Source: Rubricella aquisinus (lineage in GTDB: Bacteria > Pseudomonadota > Alphaproteobacteria > Rhodobacterales > Rhodobacteraceae). From it: a stretch of DNA of 64,000 nt. The notes under the pieces are model-generated. The model saw only the letters and a list, made by a program, of their open reading frames with translations. It was not told the origin of the DNA and made no database searches. Positions 46,156 through 54,889 of this stretch are shown here, in pieces. The position numbers and the translations under genes are program-made. The stretch's first letter is position 1; every line of letters starts with the position of its first letter. The DNA is taken from assembly GCF_014199445.1 (NCBI RefSeq), contig NZ_JACIJS010000006.1:62001-126000 (forward strand). The letters are read 5' to 3'.

Positions 46156-46935
46156 GCCGTCCCAATTCGTGGCCTTGCGCTGCGCCCAGATATAGGCGCG
46201 GTTCGGCAGGGCACCGATCGCCTTGAGGATCAGCACAAACCGGGTTGGAAACGCGATCTCGAAACCCGGCTTTTCAAGCCCATCGACAATGCGCGTCGCG
46301 GCCTCCTCCGGTTTCATCATGAAGGGCATTTCAAAGCCGTTCACGGCGGTCGCGTCCGTCTCCACAAAGCCGGGGCAAATGACGGAGAAGCGGATGCCCA
46401 GATCCTCCCCATCCATCGCGAGCGCTTCTCCCATCGCGATGAGGCCCGCTTTTGTTGCGGAATAAACAGCGGCATCAGGCAGGCCACGGTACCCCGCGAC
46501 GGAGGCGGTGAGCGCCACATGCCCCGCACCCTGCGCAATCAGCACCTTGAGCACCGGATCAAGCGCGTTTGTCACCCCTTCAAGGTTCACGCGAAACATT
46601 TTGCGCGCCGTCTCCGCGCTGAAATCCACCGCCCGCATGGGGGTGTAGACGCCCGCGTTCAGGATCACGAGTGCCAGCGGTCCACGCTCCTTGATCTGGT
46701 CCACGATGGCGGTCATTTCGTCGGGGTTCGTGACATCACCGGGCGCAGGGATGATCCGCCCGTCCGGGGCCTCTTCCGCGAGGGTTTTGAGGTCATCCTC
46801 AGAGCGGGCGGTGGCAAACACCGTCCAGCCCTTGCGCGCGAGTTTCAGCGCAACCGCGCGCCCGATCCCGCCACTGGCCCCGGTGATCCATGCAGACCCT
46901 TGGGAGGGGCGGGCGATATGGGTCATCACGCTCAT
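46138..46935 (-). CDS. Short-chain dehydrogenase/reductase
   Basis: A 265-residue Rossmann-fold oxidoreductase. Cofactor motif WITGASGGIGRAVALKL, NAGVY motif VILNAGVYTPM, catalytic tyrosine and lysine in YSATKAGL. The ATG at 46935 overlaps the upstream stop (ATGA); a GTG at 46947 is a less likely alternative. Last gene of the chrR operon. Substrate unknown; in Rhodobacter a comparable gene belongs to the same sigma-E gene group. Confidence 0.88.
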   Translation of the reverse strand: MSVMTHIARPSQGSAWITGASGGIGRAVALKLARKGWTVFATARSEDDLKTLAEEAPDGRIIPAPGDVTNPDEMTAIVDQIKERGPLALVILNAGVYTPMRAVDFSAETARKMFRVNLEGVTNALDPVLKVLIAQGAGHVALTASVAGYRGLPDAAVYSATKAGLIAMGEALAMDGEDLGIRFSVICPGFVETDATAVNGFEMPFMMKPEEAATRIVDGLEKPGFEIAFPTRFVLILKAIGALPNRAYIWAQRKATNWDGSTADR

Positions 46936-47612
46936 GCCGTATCCCACAACCGGGTCAGGCTGACATCCGGGTCTTGCGTGACGATGCGGGCGGTCTGCCC
47001 GCGCGCCTCAAAGGTGGAGCCGACCCATTCGCCGCTTGGATCGTAGTAAAGGTTGAGGTCAATATCTCCGACAACGGCGTAGCGTGTCGCGTCAAATGCC
47101 CCAACTGGCGTTTCAAAGGTGGTGACTGCATCGCGGCGCGCGTTGACGTCGAACTGGCTGCCATCCTGCGTGGAAATCCACACTGGGCGCTCCAGAAACA
47201 CCGGATGCCAATAGGTTGTCGTCGCGATAGAGCCTGTCACCAGCCCGGTGAATTTGCTGGCGTCCACGTCCAGTCCATCGGGCGCGCGTTCCGCATCGAC
47301 GCGAAAACTGTCCCCGTTTTCCTGAGTGCGCGAATGGATCGAGGCCACTTCGCCATCCACCCATGTTTCGCGGTTCATCATGCTGTAGGAATAGGCGTCA
47401 AAGCCAAACAGCTTCACTTTGATATCAATGTCGATATCGACCTTCAGCCCGGAGGCGGATTGCGCGATGGCAACGACCTGCTCCCCGATTTTGGTGGAGC
47501 CACGGTAAATCTCGAACCGGCGCTGCGCCTCAGCGCCTTGCGCAAACACAGGAGACGACATCAGCGGCAGGGACGCGGCCCCTGCCATCACTGCACGGCG
47601 GGACAGTTTCAT
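46932..47612 (-). CDS. DUF6134-like exported protein
   Basis: A 226-residue protein with a twin-arginine-like signal (MKLSRRAVMAGAASLPLMSSPVFAQ). The mature part is predicted all-beta (FEIYRGSTKIGEQVVAI, DIDIDIKVKLFGFDAYSY), as in DUF6134 and other lipid-binding-like periplasmic barrels. An upstream in-frame start would place 26 residues before the signal peptide and is rejected. Coupled by 4-bp overlaps both to chrR and to the SDR gene. Confidence 0.75.
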   Translation of the reverse strand: MKLSRRAVMAGAASLPLMSSPVFAQGAEAQRRFEIYRGSTKIGEQVVAIAQSASGLKVDIDIDIKVKLFGFDAYSYSMMNRETWVDGEVASIHSRTQENGDSFRVDAERAPDGLDVDASKFTGLVTGSIATTTYWHPVFLERPVWISTQDGSQFDVNARRDAVTTFETPVGAFDATRYAVVGDIDLNLYYDPSGEWVGSTFEARGQTARIVTQDPDVSLTRLWDTA

Positions 47613-48253
47613 CGTGTCAGAACGTTCAGCGCGCGGGAGAACCGGCCCGTAAACTGCATTCCGCCGGCCATGACGATCAGGCAGTAGCATACTTCATCTC
47701 CTACAATTTCCGGATGGTGATCGTGGGAGTGATCTGCCTGCGCCACATCGCCCTTGCGATAGACGGTATCGCCGTCCTGCATCGCGCCGGAGAAAATCAG
47801 CGTGGCCTCTTCGCCAGTGTGGGTATGGGCAAGCATCCGCGCACCAGGCTTTGCCCGGATCAGCGACACGTCCTCCCCATCAAAGCCGGAGAGTTTGTAT
47901 TCATGCAGTCCGGGAAGGCGGAATTGCCACGGCAAATCGTCAAGCGGTGCTGCGATGACATCCTGAATGGCACGGGGCAGGGGCGAGGTATCGTCATACT
48001 GCGCCGCTTTCGCAGGGGCAGGGACGGACCCCTCCCCATCAATCGCGGCCAGCGCTGCGGACAGCGCCCCGTCCGACATATCCGCGTCAGATGCACACAC
48101 GAACGCGCCGCCCACATCCTCCATCAGCGACACGCGCTTGCGGCATGTCGGGCAATAGGTGAGGTGGGAGGACACCAACAAGCTCATCCCGTCCGACAAT
48201 GTGCCGGCGGCAAAACTTGCCAATGTTTCCAGTTCTGGATGTGCGCTAGCCAT
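47609..48253 (-). CDS. chrR: ChrR-family zinc anti-sigma factor with C-terminal cupin
   Basis: Holds the ECF sigma factor RpoE inactive until singlet oxygen appears. From the ATG at 48251-48253 the protein is 214 residues. The ZAS motif is complete: His5, His30, Cys34, Cys37 (H-x24-H-x3-C-x2-C). The C-terminal cupin has the metal-site HTHTGEE and a CYC pair, as in ChrR of Rhodobacter sphaeroides. A start at 48292 would sit only 8 bp from the -10 element and adds unconserved residues; GGGCAAAGGGC is the ribosome site of the chosen start. No rpoE gene precedes it. Confidence 0.9.
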   Translation of the reverse strand: MASAHPELETLASFAAGTLSDGMSLLVSSHLTYCPTCRKRVSLMEDVGGAFVCASDADMSDGALSAALAAIDGEGSVPAPAKAAQYDDTSPLPRAIQDVIAAPLDDLPWQFRLPGLHEYKLSGFDGEDVSLIRAKPGARMLAHTHTGEEATLIFSGAMQDGDTVYRKGDVAQADHSHDHHPEIVGDEVCYCLIVMAGGMQFTGRFSRALNVLTR

Positions 48254-48300
48254 GTTGCCCTTTGCCCTTTGGCGATCACTCCATGTGATCATTTACGTCT

Positions 48301-48328
48301 GATACGGACACCAATCAATTTTGGATCA
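48301..48328 (-). promoter_or_regulatory. Sigma-E promoter of the chrR operon
   Basis: On the minus strand: TGATCC (48323-48328), 16-nt spacer, CGTATC (48301-48306). The initiation site would lie near 48294, giving a leader of about 40 nt before the chrR ATG. Same spacing and sequence as the promoter upstream of the photolyase gene. Confidence 0.78.
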
Positions 48329-48394
48329 TCATTGGATGCAGAAATATACCGAATGAGATAAGCGTCAATAAACCAATGAGACGGAGACAGGCAA

Positions 48395-49531
48395 ATGACT
48401 GCCGATGCGATGTTCTTTTTCGGCACTTTACGCGATCCCCTGACCCGCGATGCGGTGATCGGACCAGAGGCGGCGGGGCTGTCGATCCGTGCGGCAGTGA
48501 TCGCGGATGCCCGTGCACATGGGGTAAAGGGGCAGGACTTCCCGATCCTCATCGCCGAGGACGGCGCGCAGGCGGACGGCATTCTTGTCACCGGCATCAC
48601 GGCTGAGGCCCGCGCGCGGCTTGCCTTTTTCGAAGGGGAGTTCGGCTATACACTTGAGCCACGTCAGGTCACGGCAGATGGGCAAACCCATGAGGTCGAG
48701 GTGTTCATCGCGGACCCAGCCGCGTTTGAGACGGACGGACCATGGGATTTCGCGCGCTGGCAGGCGGATCAACGGGCCGGGTTCGTCCGCTCCGCCGCCG
48801 AATTGATGCGCCATTACGGCACCCGGCCTGCCACGGATGCGCCTGTGCTGTGGAACGGCATCCGCGCGCGCCAATTCTCCGCCACACGGGCCGCGGACCA
48901 ACAGCGTCCCGCGCAGCATCGCAGCCCCTTTGGCCGCGCGGATGTGCGGGTCAGTCGCCACGCGCAGCCCTATGCGCATTTCTTCTCCATCGAGGATCAC
49001 ACCCTGTCGCATCGGTTGCATAACGGCGGATGGAGCGCCCCGTTGGAGCGTGCGGTTCTGGCCAGTGCCGATGCCGTGACCGTCCTGCCATGGGATCCGG
49101 TGACCGACCGCGTGCTCCTGATCGAGCAGTTCCGCCCCGCGCCTTTCGTCCGGGGGGATCAGTCGCCATGGCTGCTGGAGCCGGTTGCGGGCCGGATGGA
49201 TGGGCTGGAAAGCCCCGAGGATTGCGCCCGCCGCGAGGCGCGGGAGGAGGCGGGCATCACCCTCACAGCGCTGGAAAAGGTCAACAGCCATTACCCCAGC
49301 CCCGGCACGGTCACGGAATATGTCACCTGCTATATCGGGCGGGCTGATCTGGCCCGCGCGGGCGGGGTGCATGGGGTGGAGACCGAGCATGAGGATATCC
49401 GCTCCCACCTTCTGACATTGGCAGAGGCCGAAGCGGCGGTCGCAAGTGGAGAGATCGCCGTCGGCCCGTTGATCGTGTCGCTCTACTATCTGCGGCTGCA
49501 TCATGCGCGGTTGCGCGCGGCGTGGGGTTGA
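48395..49531 (+). CDS. Gamma-glutamylcyclotransferase-like/NUDIX fusion (TrgB-like)
   Basis: A 378-residue two-domain protein. Residues 1-130 form a GGCT/AIG2-like domain (FFFGTLRDPLTRDAVIG, then FFEGEFGYTLEPRQV). Residues about 180-378 form a NUDIX domain with the complete box G-x5-E-x7-REAREEAGI starting at GRMDGLESPED, as in ADP-ribose pyrophosphatases. This matches the tellurite-resistance-associated TrgB protein of Rhodobacter. Divergent from chrR across 141 bp; no TGATCC element faces it. Confidence 0.85.
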   Translation: MTADAMFFFGTLRDPLTRDAVIGPEAAGLSIRAAVIADARAHGVKGQDFPILIAEDGAQADGILVTGITAEARARLAFFEGEFGYTLEPRQVTADGQTHEVEVFIADPAAFETDGPWDFARWQADQRAGFVRSAAELMRHYGTRPATDAPVLWNGIRARQFSATRAADQQRPAQHRSPFGRADVRVSRHAQPYAHFFSIEDHTLSHRLHNGGWSAPLERAVLASADAVTVLPWDPVTDRVLLIEQFRPAPFVRGDQSPWLLEPVAGRMDGLESPEDCARREAREEAGITLTALEKVNSHYPSPGTVTEYVTCYIGRADLARAGGVHGVETEHEDIRSHLLTLAEAEAAVASGEIAVGPLIVSLYYLRLHHARLRAAWG

Positions 49532-49591
49532 TGCCGCCGGACCACGGGCTTAGTTTCACAGTCAAACGCGCCCAAGCAAAGGTTTCCCATC

Positions 49592-50635
49592 ATGAACGTG
49601 TATAAAGACCTGCCCGCCGCCGTCGGGAACACCCCGCTGATCCGCCTGCGCGCGGCGTCGGAGGCAACCGGGTGCGAGATTTACGGCAAGGCCGAATTCC
49701 TCAATCCCGGCCAATCGGTCAAGGATCGCGCGGCCCTGTCGATCATTCGCGCGGCGGAGGCAGATGGCAGCCTGCGCCCCGGCGGCACCATCGTGGAGGG
49801 GACAGCAGGCAATACTGGCATTGGCCTCAGCCTTGTTGGCGCGGCCTTGGGCTATCGCGCCGTGATCGTGATCCCGGAGACCCAGACGCAGGAAAAGAAG
49901 GACATGCTGCGTCTTGCCGGAGCGGAACTGGTCGAGGTGCCCGCCGCCCCCTATAAGAACCCCAACAATTTCGTGCGCTACTCAGAACGGCTTGCCAAAG
50001 CGCTCGACAAGACCGAGCCGAATGGCGCGATCTGGGCCAACCAATTCGACAACACGGCCAACCGGCAGGCCCATATCGACACCACCGGGCCGGAGGTCTG
50101 GGCGCAAACGGATGGTAAGGTGGATGGCTTCATCTGTGCCTGCGGGTCAGGCGGCACGCTGGTGGGCATGTCCATGGCGCTGAAAGAGCGCAACAAGGAT
50201 ATCAAGATCGGGCTGGCGGACCCGGACGGTGCCGCACTCTACCGCTATTACACCACCGGCGAGCTTGGCTCTGACGGCTCGTCGATTGCCGAAGGGATCG
50301 GGCAGGGGCGGATCACCCGCAACCTCGAAGGGTTCACCCCCGATTTCGCCTATAACATCCCCGATGCCGAGGGGCTGCCGGTCATGTTCGATCTGTTGCA
50401 GCACGAGGGGCTGTGCATGGGCCTCTCCACGGGCATCAACGTCGCGGGCGCAATCCGCATGGCAAAGGACATGGGCCCGGGCCACACGATCGTGACGATC
50501 CTGTGCGATTACGGCACGCGCTACCAGTCCAAGCTCTACAACCCGTCTTTCCTGCGCGAAAAGGGCCTGCCCGTCCCCGAATGGCTTGAGGCAAAACGAG
50601 ACGGCATCCCCGACGTGCGTGAGGCGGTCGAATGA
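49592..50635 (+). CDS. cysK: Cysteine synthase A
   Basis: Forms L-cysteine from O-acetylserine and sulfide. The 347-residue fold-type II PLP enzyme has the PLP lysine in NPGQSVKDRAA (K44), the substrate loop GTAGNTGIGLS and the phosphate-binding GSGGTL. The length of about 345 is usual for this alphaproteobacterial form. Translationally coupled to alaX downstream (ATGA). Confidence 0.92.
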   Translation: MNVYKDLPAAVGNTPLIRLRAASEATGCEIYGKAEFLNPGQSVKDRAALSIIRAAEADGSLRPGGTIVEGTAGNTGIGLSLVGAALGYRAVIVIPETQTQEKKDMLRLAGAELVEVPAAPYKNPNNFVRYSERLAKALDKTEPNGAIWANQFDNTANRQAHIDTTGPEVWAQTDGKVDGFICACGSGGTLVGMSMALKERNKDIKIGLADPDGAALYRYYTTGELGSDGSSIAEGIGQGRITRNLEGFTPDFAYNIPDAEGLPVMFDLLQHEGLCMGLSTGINVAGAIRMAKDMGPGHTIVTILCDYGTRYQSKLYNPSFLREKGLPVPEWLEAKRDGIPDVREAVE

Positions 50636-51339
50636 CCGAGCCGCTGTTCCGCGATGCCTATCTGAAAGAGGCTCAGGCGACCGTCACGGGTGTTGTTGAG
50701 GGTGGTGTAATCGTGGATCGCTCCTTGTTCTATCCCATGGGCGGCGGTCAGCCGGGGGATACCGGGCGGCTGGACTGGGAAGGTGGCACCGCCACCGTCA
50801 GCAACAGCGTGAAGGGAGAGGGGCAGAGCATCGTCCTCCTTCTTGATGGCGAAAGCCCGCCTGTTGGCACTCCCGTGCGCCAAACCCTCGATTGGGACCG
50901 GCGTTATGCGCATATGCGCATCCACACTGCGCTTCACCTGTTGTCCGTCGTGATCCCGTTGCCCGTGACCGGAGGGTCGATCAGCGACGTGAAGGGGCGG
51001 CTCGATTTCGATATGCCCGACGCGCCGGAGGACAAACAGGCGGTCGAGGACGCGCTCAATGCGCTTGTCGCGGCAGATCACGCGGTCACGGAAAGCTGGA
51101 TCACCGATGCGGAACTGGAGGCCAATCCGGGCCTTGTCAAAACCATGTCCGTCAAACCCCCTATGGGGCAAGGGCGGGTCCGGCTGGTGCGGATCGGGTC
51201 CGATGAGACCCAGATTGATTTGCAACCCTGCGGCGGCACCCATGTGGCGCGCACCTCAGCAATCGGCCTGTTGCGCCTTGGCAAAATCGAGAAAAAGGGC
51301 AAGCAGAACCGCCGCGTTTCAATCCATTTTGCGGATTAA
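50632..51339 (+). CDS. alaX: Alanyl-tRNA editing protein AlaX
   Basis: Hydrolyses mischarged Ser- or Gly-tRNA-Ala. The 235-residue protein has a beta-barrel start with [12 protein letters not shown] and the zinc ligands in RIHTALHLL (HxxxH) and CGGTHV (CxxxH), as in the AlaRS editing domain. No aminoacylation domain. It overlaps cysK by 4 bp. Confidence 0.92.
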   Translation: MTEPLFRDAYLKEAQATVTGVVEGGVIVDRSLFYPMGGGQPGDTGRLDWEGGTATVSNSVKGEGQSIVLLLDGESPPVGTPVRQTLDWDRRYAHMRIHTALHLLSVVIPLPVTGGSISDVKGRLDFDMPDAPEDKQAVEDALNALVAADHAVTESWITDAELEANPGLVKTMSVKPPMGQGRVRLVRIGSDETQIDLQPCGGTHVARTSAIGLLRLGKIEKKGKQNRRVSIHFAD

Positions 51340-51402
51340 CGAAACTGGCGCATTCGGCCCCTTGCAATCCGCGGCGCGTTAGGTAAAACACCGCTCACTT
51401 GC

Positions 51403-51492
51403 GGTGGGGTGGCCGAGTGGTCGAAGGCGCACGCCTGGAAAGTGTGTAGGCGGGGAACCGTCTCCAGGGTTCGAATCCCTGTCCCACCGCCA
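51403..51492 (+). tRNA. tRNA-Ser (anticodon GGA)
   Basis: A 90-nt class II tRNA with a 7-bp acceptor stem (GGTGGGG with TCCCACC), a D-arm GGCCGAGTGGTCGAAGGC, the anticodon GGA at 51437-51439, a long variable arm and a T-arm GGTTCGAATCC. The encoded 3' end is CCA (51490-51492). It marks the left edge of the lower-GC island. Confidence 0.96.
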
Positions 51493-51879
51493 TTTGCCCC
51501 AGTATCTACATCCCACATCAAGTCTGTGCGGTTATTGCCCGACTTGCGCTGGTTTGCGGCTGTGTGGTCGCTCATGAGACACACGGTGAGCGCGGATCCA
51601 CGCCTATTTCCGGGCGCAGTTTCTATTGCCCAGTTTGGGCGGTGGTGTCTTCGGTGATTTCGCTGACAACAGGCAATTTTCATAGAAATATTTAGTCTAA
51701 GGCCGTTTTCGGCGCTTGTGACTCAATTTTAGAGGGATTTCTTTATTATAACAGGGGAGTTTTTTTGACCGTGATTCCGAAGCTTTTCTCCTGGCAGGGC
51801 TAGTCGAGTGGAAATTGGGTCCAGAACAGTGTCTCGAGGGTTAATTTGAGCAATTGGATTCCGGTGATGATTGCTTCAT
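51493..51879. other. Gap between tRNA-Ser and the decayed recombinase
   Basis: No coding, RNA or repeat feature could be supported. Base composition becomes more AT-rich from about 51660. An open frame that crosses the tRNA is a by-product of the tRNA sequence. Confidence 0.4.
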
Positions 51880-52490
51880 GGATCAGCGGCGAAAGCGTGG
51901 CCAGTGATGTGATCGGCGCAACGTCGCTCTCGGAAAAGCCTTCTCGAATTGTAATGGTTTTGCTGGCGATGGCAGACGCCATCCTGGGGAGTCAGTCGTT
52001 CCGGTCACGAGACAGTTGGGAAGGTAATACCGAACCCGCCGGCCATGACGTTTTGTGTGCGTCGGTGTGAGCGGATCGCCAGTCTCGTCCCTGAAATTGC
52101 CAAGCAACGGGGCGGAGAGTGTGGCGTCGGTCTTTGATCCGGTGAGCTTGCCCACTCCACACCGGCGCGCGCTGGCGGATTGCGGCTTGTCCTGTACCCG
52201 CTCCCAAAAGGCATCGCTGACTATAGCGGTAAGAGCGCCTGGCAAGACCTTTTCCTTGTGCCGGATAAGGCCTCGATAAACCGCATTAGTCAGGGGCCGA
52301 GATATCTGCCCGCGGCTGAACATGGCACCGCCCTGCCGGATGCCATCGGCAAAGACCCGTCGCCTCGGCCATTCGAGCCGCCTAGGCCGTTGCTTTCAAA
52401 CAGCTATTTTCAATGTAGAACTCGAACAGTCGGCGCACCGTCTTGGGCTCGGTCTGGTTGCCAACGAGGCCGCGCCAGTTGGAGTAGGGA
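51880..52490 (-). pseudogene. Decayed large serine recombinase fragment
   Basis: Minus-strand segments in two frames match the middle and zinc-ribbon region of large serine recombinases. The first contains KTVRRLFEFYIEN and ends at a stop at 52382-52384. The second contains FSRGQISRPLTNAVYRGLIR, KVLPG, DAFWERVQ, then RDETGDPLTPTHTKRHGRRV and RYYLPN. At least one frameshift and one stop separate the parts, and the catalytic N-terminal domain is missing. It reads into the ParB remnant at its 5' side. Confidence 0.7.
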
Positions 52491-52750
52491 TCCGGCGTTG
52501 AGCGCGGATTTTTTGTCGGCAATGAGAACCGCTTTTTTTCTGCCTTCGTCAGATCGACCAAACAAATGCAGGTCACTTCGTTAACGTCGATTGACTTGGC
52601 TGCTTCTAGTCGTCCGTGTCAGGCGATGATCTCGTTCGCCTCATAGATCTGGATCGGGTTTATAAATCCGAACTCTCTGATGCTGGCCGCGATCTTCCGG
52701 GTTTGTTTTGCAGAGTTCGTAAACAGTGCAAACCGCTTCAATGTTGCAAT
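52491..52750 (-). pseudogene. Decayed ParB-like protein fragment
   Basis: The minus strand encodes KQTRKIAASIREFGFINPIQ, then EIIA-stop-HGRLEAAKSIDVNEV and LVDLTKAEKKR. This is the ParB N-terminal domain consensus with the invariant GHGR glycine codon replaced by TGA (52619-52621). The reading frame then runs without a break into the recombinase fragment, which indicates a deletion junction near 52490. Confidence 0.75.
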
Positions 52751-53206
52751 CACGCGTTTGAAATGTGTTGCTGTACTGGTGGTGTCGCCTAGAGTGTTTG
52801 AAACGGAATGTAGGACGGCTCAGCAGATGTAATTGGCAAAAGCATTCTGTCGTTACTTGTAGATAGCCACCGAAAACGAATAACTCACGGATTAGAAAAA
52901 TTTTTAAAAAATTGAGAGGCCGAGCGAATTGACTTTTTCAAAAATTTATCAACTCGAGAGAAAAGGTCCTCTCAAATCCTCGACGAACTTCGTTGAGAGC
53001 TACCGCAATCCAGAATTTGGCGCCTTGCGTGTATTGATGAGCGGCCCTTCGGCCTGCGTTGCGCTGTTCCGCAAAATAGTCAGTTCCGTCGGTTTTTTGG
53101 AATATTTGCATCAGGATCAAAGCGTTGCGGAAACGAATTTTGATCTTGGGTCCGGGGCCGAAAATCTAGGTATTACAAACTAGATAGTCAAAGTGGAGAA
53201 AGTGCG
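52751..53206. other. AT-rich region upstream of zorA
   Basis: About 450 bp with A/T runs (for example around 52890-52910) that probably contain the zorA promoter. An 84-codon open frame (52929-53183) has no recognisable family and no good ribosome site; I do not call it as a gene. A GGAGAAAG ribosome site precedes zorA. Confidence 0.4.
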
Positions 53207-54889
53207 ATGCGAAGCATCAGCCGTTTCAGTTGGTTTTTGATTTTCCTTGTCGCAGGGGTTTGGATTGCCACCAGCTTCCTAGAGGCATCGCTAGAAATTG
53301 TGTCTTTCAAAGTGGCAGCGGAGGTCGTGAACGAGCTTCTCTCTGGGCAATCTGAAAACGTATCTGATCGTACTTTCGTCTTTACTCTTGCGGCTTGGAT
53401 CGTTGCGGTTGGCGCGGGTCTCTTAGTCGCCTATTTGGCTGTCTACGGACTAATCGTTCCATTTCAAATTGACCAAGCAACGCGAATGCTAAAGTCCGCC
53501 AAAGACCGCAAAGACTTTACGGCGAATTATGATGATCTCCACATCAAGCTGGCAAAGCATTCTTTGTTGGGAAGAGCTTGGCGCGAGTTTGACGAGACGT
53601 TGGTCAAGCCGGGGTTTGGTTCCAAACCAGCTGTAATACAGAATACCACTCGCCCAAATGTGTTCTTCAATGCAGAGCTTGTTCGGGGGCATTCCTTTGG
53701 CCTGAAGATGATGCCGAGCATCCCCGGCTACTTCGTTGGTACAGGCCTACTTCTGACCTTCATCGGGCTAGTTCTCGCTCTAGACACGGCAGGGACTGCT
53801 GTTACCACTGAGGATAGCTCTGAGATGCAAGCTGCAACGAGAAAGCTTCTGGAGGTTGCTTCCTTCAAGTTCTCGACCTCGATTGCGGGTCTTGGAAGCT
53901 CGATCGTTCTGGGCATTGTCTTCCGATCAATTGGAATCTGGATAGAGACAGCATTCGCAAGACTTTGCGAAGAGATCGAAACTGTTCTCCTCTACCGTTC
54001 ACCGCAGGCAATCTCGGTGGAAATGGCCTCCGATCTGAAAGAGCAGCGAGATTATATGAAAGACATAACCCAGGGTGATTTCTTCCAGCGGTTTGGGCAA
54101 GAATTCGAGCCGCGTCTCCAGAATGCAGTCTCGGGAGCTATGGCGCCGGTGATTTCTGGCATTCAAGCGGCCGTCGAGGAGCTCTCCAGCCAAAGCCGAC
54201 AGGGCGCAGAAGACCTTCTGGGCAAGTTTACCGAAACCCTTCATGAGGGTGCAGGGACAGAGATGCGTGAACTTGCGAAGACCTTTGAGGGCATTCAGAC
54301 AAACCTCTCAACGCTTCAGGACGCGCTAGGTGAAACCAGCCGTGGCTTCGGAGGCGACATGGAGAGGGTGTCGAGTACCTTGACAGCATCCCTTGCTCAG
54401 GCAACCGAAACAGCAGAAGCGTTCAACACGGCCGCCCGACGGCTTGAGCGCTCAACCGCGCCGCTTCTTGAGAGTGGGACCAAGATCTCCGAGGCAGTTG
54501 ATAAGATGGAAGCTTCCCTGCGCACCACCACAAATGCCCTTGAAACGGAGCAGCAGGCTGTCGCATCGCTTTCGGAGAAACTCGCCGCTCAGATGAAGGA
54601 GCAAGAGGCTCTCTGGGCCCAATATGCCGAACGCTTCCAGGGAATTGATGCCGAACTGGGAGGAGCGCTTGAGCAGTTATCGAAGGCTACGAGAGAGCAA
54701 GGCGAACGTATGCACGAGTACGCTGTTAAAGTCGATAAGGGGCTGGCGGAAGCCGTTGATAAGCTGAGGGGTCTCCTTGGAGGTCTTGATGAAAACACCC
54801 GTGAGTTCGGGGAAAGTGTTGAACAACTTGCGGAAGCTTTGAGGAACGGCCGTAATCTAACAGACGAGCGACTCGATGACCCCCTTTGA
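53207..54889 (+). CDS. zorA: Zorya protein ZorA (MotA/TolQ/ExbB-like membrane subunit)
   Basis: Forms the pentameric membrane motor of Zorya with ZorB. The 560-residue protein has four predicted helices: about 8-26, 66-90, 175-195 (PGYFVGTGLLLTFIGLVLAL) and 222-245 (FSTSIAGLGSSIVLGIVFRS). The last two carry the MotA/ExbB-type core. Residues about 280-560 are a long heptad-rich cytoplasmic tail, the feature that separates ZorA from flagellar MotA. Its 3' end overlaps zorB by 14 bp. GC content is visibly lower than in the flanking chromosome. Confidence 0.9.
   Translation: MRSISRFSWFLIFLVAGVWIATSFLEASLEIVSFKVAAEVVNELLSGQSENVSDRTFVFTLAAWIVAVGAGLLVAYLAVYGLIVPFQIDQATRMLKSAKDRKDFTANYDDLHIKLAKHSLLGRAWREFDETLVKPGFGSKPAVIQNTTRPNVFFNAELVRGHSFGLKMMPSIPGYFVGTGLLLTFIGLVLALDTAGTAVTTEDSSEMQAATRKLLEVASFKFSTSIAGLGSSIVLGIVFRSIGIWIETAFARLCEEIETVLLYRSPQAISVEMASDLKEQRDYMKDITQGDFFQRFGQEFEPRLQNAVSGAMAPVISGIQAAVEELSSQSRQGAEDLLGKFTETLHEGAGTEMRELAKTFEGIQTNLSTLQDALGETSRGFGGDMERVSSTLTASLAQATETAEAFNTAARRLERSTAPLLESGTKISEAVDKMEASLRTTTNALETEQQAVASLSEKLAAQMKEQEALWAQYAERFQGIDAELGGALEQLSKATREQGERMHEYAVKVDKGLAEAVDKLRGLLGGLDENTREFGESVEQLAEALRNGRNLTDERLDDPL

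Noticed and set aside
48289-48600. Possible rpoE remnant next to chrR
   Set aside because: The minus-strand open frame here is antisense to the GGCT-NUDIX gene and shows none of the sigma-factor region 2 or 4 motifs.
51409-51657. Open frame crossing the tRNA-Ser gene
   Set aside because: Its first third is the tRNA sequence read as codons; typical spurious call.
52929-53183. 84-codon open frame upstream of zorA
   Set aside because: No recognisable motif, AT-rich surroundings and no Shine-Dalgarno; most likely non-coding leader sequence.
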